A stretch of DNA of 64,000 nt from an uncultured Oscillospiraceae bacterium (lineage in GTDB: Bacteria; Bacillota; Clostridia; Oscillospirales; Acutalibacteraceae): the NCBI GenBank assembly GCA_949293315.1, contig CASFCH010000051.1, positions 1 to 64,000 on the forward strand, written 5' to 3'. How positions within the stretch are numbered: the first letter of the stretch is position 1; each line of letters opens with the position of its first letter. The notes beneath the pieces are model-generated. The model saw only the letters and a list, made by a program, of their open reading frames with translations. It was not told the DNA's origin and did no database searches. The translations under genes were made by a program, and so were the position numbers. Below, one piece after another: positions 62,707 through 64,000 of this stretch.

Positions 62707-64000
62707 TTAAACACCCGGATTTTGGATATAGGCCTCCACATTCCGCTCCACCACGCTGAACGGCGCGCTTCCGCTCTTGAGGATCGCCGCGTTGAACGCC
62801 TCTTCCCGGAACCGATCGCCCAGTGCGTCCTGTGCCTGTTCCTTCAGTGTGCGGATCTGTTCATAGCCCACATAATAGGGTTCAAAGGCGCAGGGATTCG
62901 CCCACAGCTGCTCATATTGCAGCCGTGCATTCTCTCCGGTGATCTGGAAGCCCCACTGATTCATGTAATCTGCAAACTCCTCTACGGACCATCCCTCATA
63001 GTGGATGCCGATATCGCTCACGATGACCGCACAGTAGGTGATCAGCTCATTTTCCCGATAGGCGTCCAGCAGCGCCGCGTCGATCCCTTCCAGCAGCTCC
63101 AGCGCCTCATACCCGGCATAGACGGCGTATCCCTCCGTGTAGGAAGGCATATTGGCAACGGCCTTGATATAGTTGCTTGCCACATTCTCGTACATATAGG
63201 CGTACTGGTACATGTGCCCCGGGAATCCCTCGTGCGCCACCGTGATATACGTAGACAGTGCGGAGACGTCCCCCGTATTCGGATTGACGCGCAGCTGTTT
63301 CGGCGACGTCCCATCGAGCGGCGGAATATTGAAATAGGCCTCCACCCCCGTGTCGGAGGCGATCTCCTCATTGACGGCCACAATATGATAGCTGAGCTCC
63401 CGCACCTCCGGGAAAAGTGTAAAAATTTTCTCCCCCAGCGCGTCCAGGATCTCCTCATAGGAGCCATACCCCGTCTCCGGAAGTTCCCCGGACGCCAGCG
63501 TCCGGATGCTCTCCGGATGCTGCAGCGCGATCGCACTGAGATTTTTCACGTGCGTTTCACCGGCATTTTCCATCAGCTGCCGCACCTCCTGCGCGGAGAG
63601 ATCCGCACCGACGCTCTGCCGCAGCAGCAGCTCATAGTACTCCCTGCCGTGTTCAAACTGCGCGAGCCCGCGCGTGTTATTTTTGCCGGACTGCTCCAGC
63701 TCCCCCATCGTATCGCAGATCTGCCGGAACGCCGGGATAAAGGACTGTGTAAAGGCGGCGCGCAGCTGTTCCTGATAGTCTGCTCCCTGTTCAAGCCCCA
63801 GCGCTTCGACCGATTCGAGCATTGCGGACAAGATGGCGCTGTTCTCCCCCGCCTCGACGATCCCGGCGCAGTAGTCCGCCACATTATCCAGATCGAGCAT
63901 CAGCAGCCCCCGGTCCGCCTGTTCCCGCGTATAGGCCAGCGCGCTCTCCACATAGGGCCCGACGTCCTGCACCAGCGCGATCAGATCCTTCACATCCTGT
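62707..64000 (-). CDS. DUF885 family protein, probable zinc peptidase (N-terminus outside window)
   Basis: The C-terminal 430 or so residues of a DUF885 protein, whose full length is usually about 550-600 residues; the start lies beyond the right end. The metal site TVAHEGFPGHMYQYA (HEGFPGH) is present, with further acidic ligands in MPSYTEGYAVYAGYEALEL. A helix-rich part precedes it. The family is thought to be metallopeptidases related to M3/M32 folds; substrate and location are not shown, though the N-terminal signal peptide seen in many members would be outside this window. The C-terminus ends ERNVEAYIQNPGV. Confidence 0.85.
   Translation of the reverse strand, partial: QDVKDLIALVQDVGPYVESALAYTREQADRGLLMLDLDNVADYCAGIVEAGENSAILSAMLESVEALGLEQGADYQEQLRAAFTQSFIPAFRQICDTMGELEQSGKNNTRGLAQFEHGREYYELLLRQSVGADLSAQEVRQLMENAGETHVKNLSAIALQHPESIRTLASGELPETGYGSYEEILDALGEKIFTLFPEVRELSYHIVAVNEEIASDTGVEAYFNIPPLDGTSPKQLRVNPNTGDVSALSTYITVAHEGFPGHMYQYAYMYENVASNYIKAVANMPSYTEGYAVYAGYEALELLEGIDAALLDAYRENELITYCAVIVSDIGIHYEGWSVEEFADYMNQWGFQITGENARLQYEQLWANPCAFEPYYVGYEQIRTLKEQAQDALGDRFREEAFNAAILKSGSAPFSVVERNVEAYIQNPGV

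Overview
The window looks like chromosomal DNA from a GC-rich (roughly 60 percent) member of the Clostridia, most likely a gut Oscillospirales-type bacterium. This rests on AGGAGG-type ribosome sites with frequent TTG/GTG starts, a HrcA-type CIRCE operator, the DUF1934-argS pair, the FHA-FtsW-PBP cluster, GPH-family sugar transporters, a hexuronate pathway using an SDR-type reductase, and DUF4367/sigma and DUF885 genes. I see no rRNA, tRNA, CRISPR array, transposase or phage gene.

Layout. 1-413: non-coding, with a dispersed palindrome and a long inverted repeat/terminator. 414-4748 (-): CPBP protease, tadA, Mrp/NBP35-type ATPase and an anchored DUF4838 protein. 4920-10658: XRE regulator, histidine phosphatase, an orphan protein, ddl, DUF1934 and argS. 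10794-19458 (-): a phosphate-starvation locus (pstSCAB-phoU-phoP-phoR, with a Pho-box-like triple repeat in front of pstS), followed by a GPH transporter. 19708-23220 (+): FHA protein, FtsW/RodA and class B PBP, a wall-synthesis operon. 23300-26400: an AT-rich stretch with two orphan proteins and an ECF-type sigma factor with its DUF4367 partner. 26415-31422: a lipoprotein, a pyridoxal kinase, htpG under CIRCE control and a membrane protein.

31584-41838 is a glucuronide/hexuronate utilisation locus: uxaC, uxuA, SDR reductase, kdgA, kdgK, GPH transporter and a GH2 glycosidase on the minus strand, with an AraC regulator divergent from uxaC. Together they would convert glucuronides to pyruvate and glyceraldehyde 3-phosphate. 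A GH13 enzyme and an enoate-reductase-like flavoenzyme follow. 45424-49160 (-) is the most unusual part: rnfD-, rnfE- and rnfA-like genes without rnfB, C or G, apparently lacking the flavinylation site and most cluster cysteines, joined to a membrane-anchored DUF4015 protein.

49307-57520 holds a MecA-like adaptor, rpe, an EF-G paralogue, and a gene string DUF815 ATPase - YfbR-like HD phosphohydrolase - MurL-like epimerase - MurD-type ligase, suggesting the alternative L-Glu/epimerase route to peptidoglycan D-glutamate. 57837-61124 (+) is ilvB-ilvN-ilvC. 61427-62275 is a second lipoprotein related to the one at 26415. The window ends inside a DUF885 protein. All family names are from reading the translations; no database search was run.
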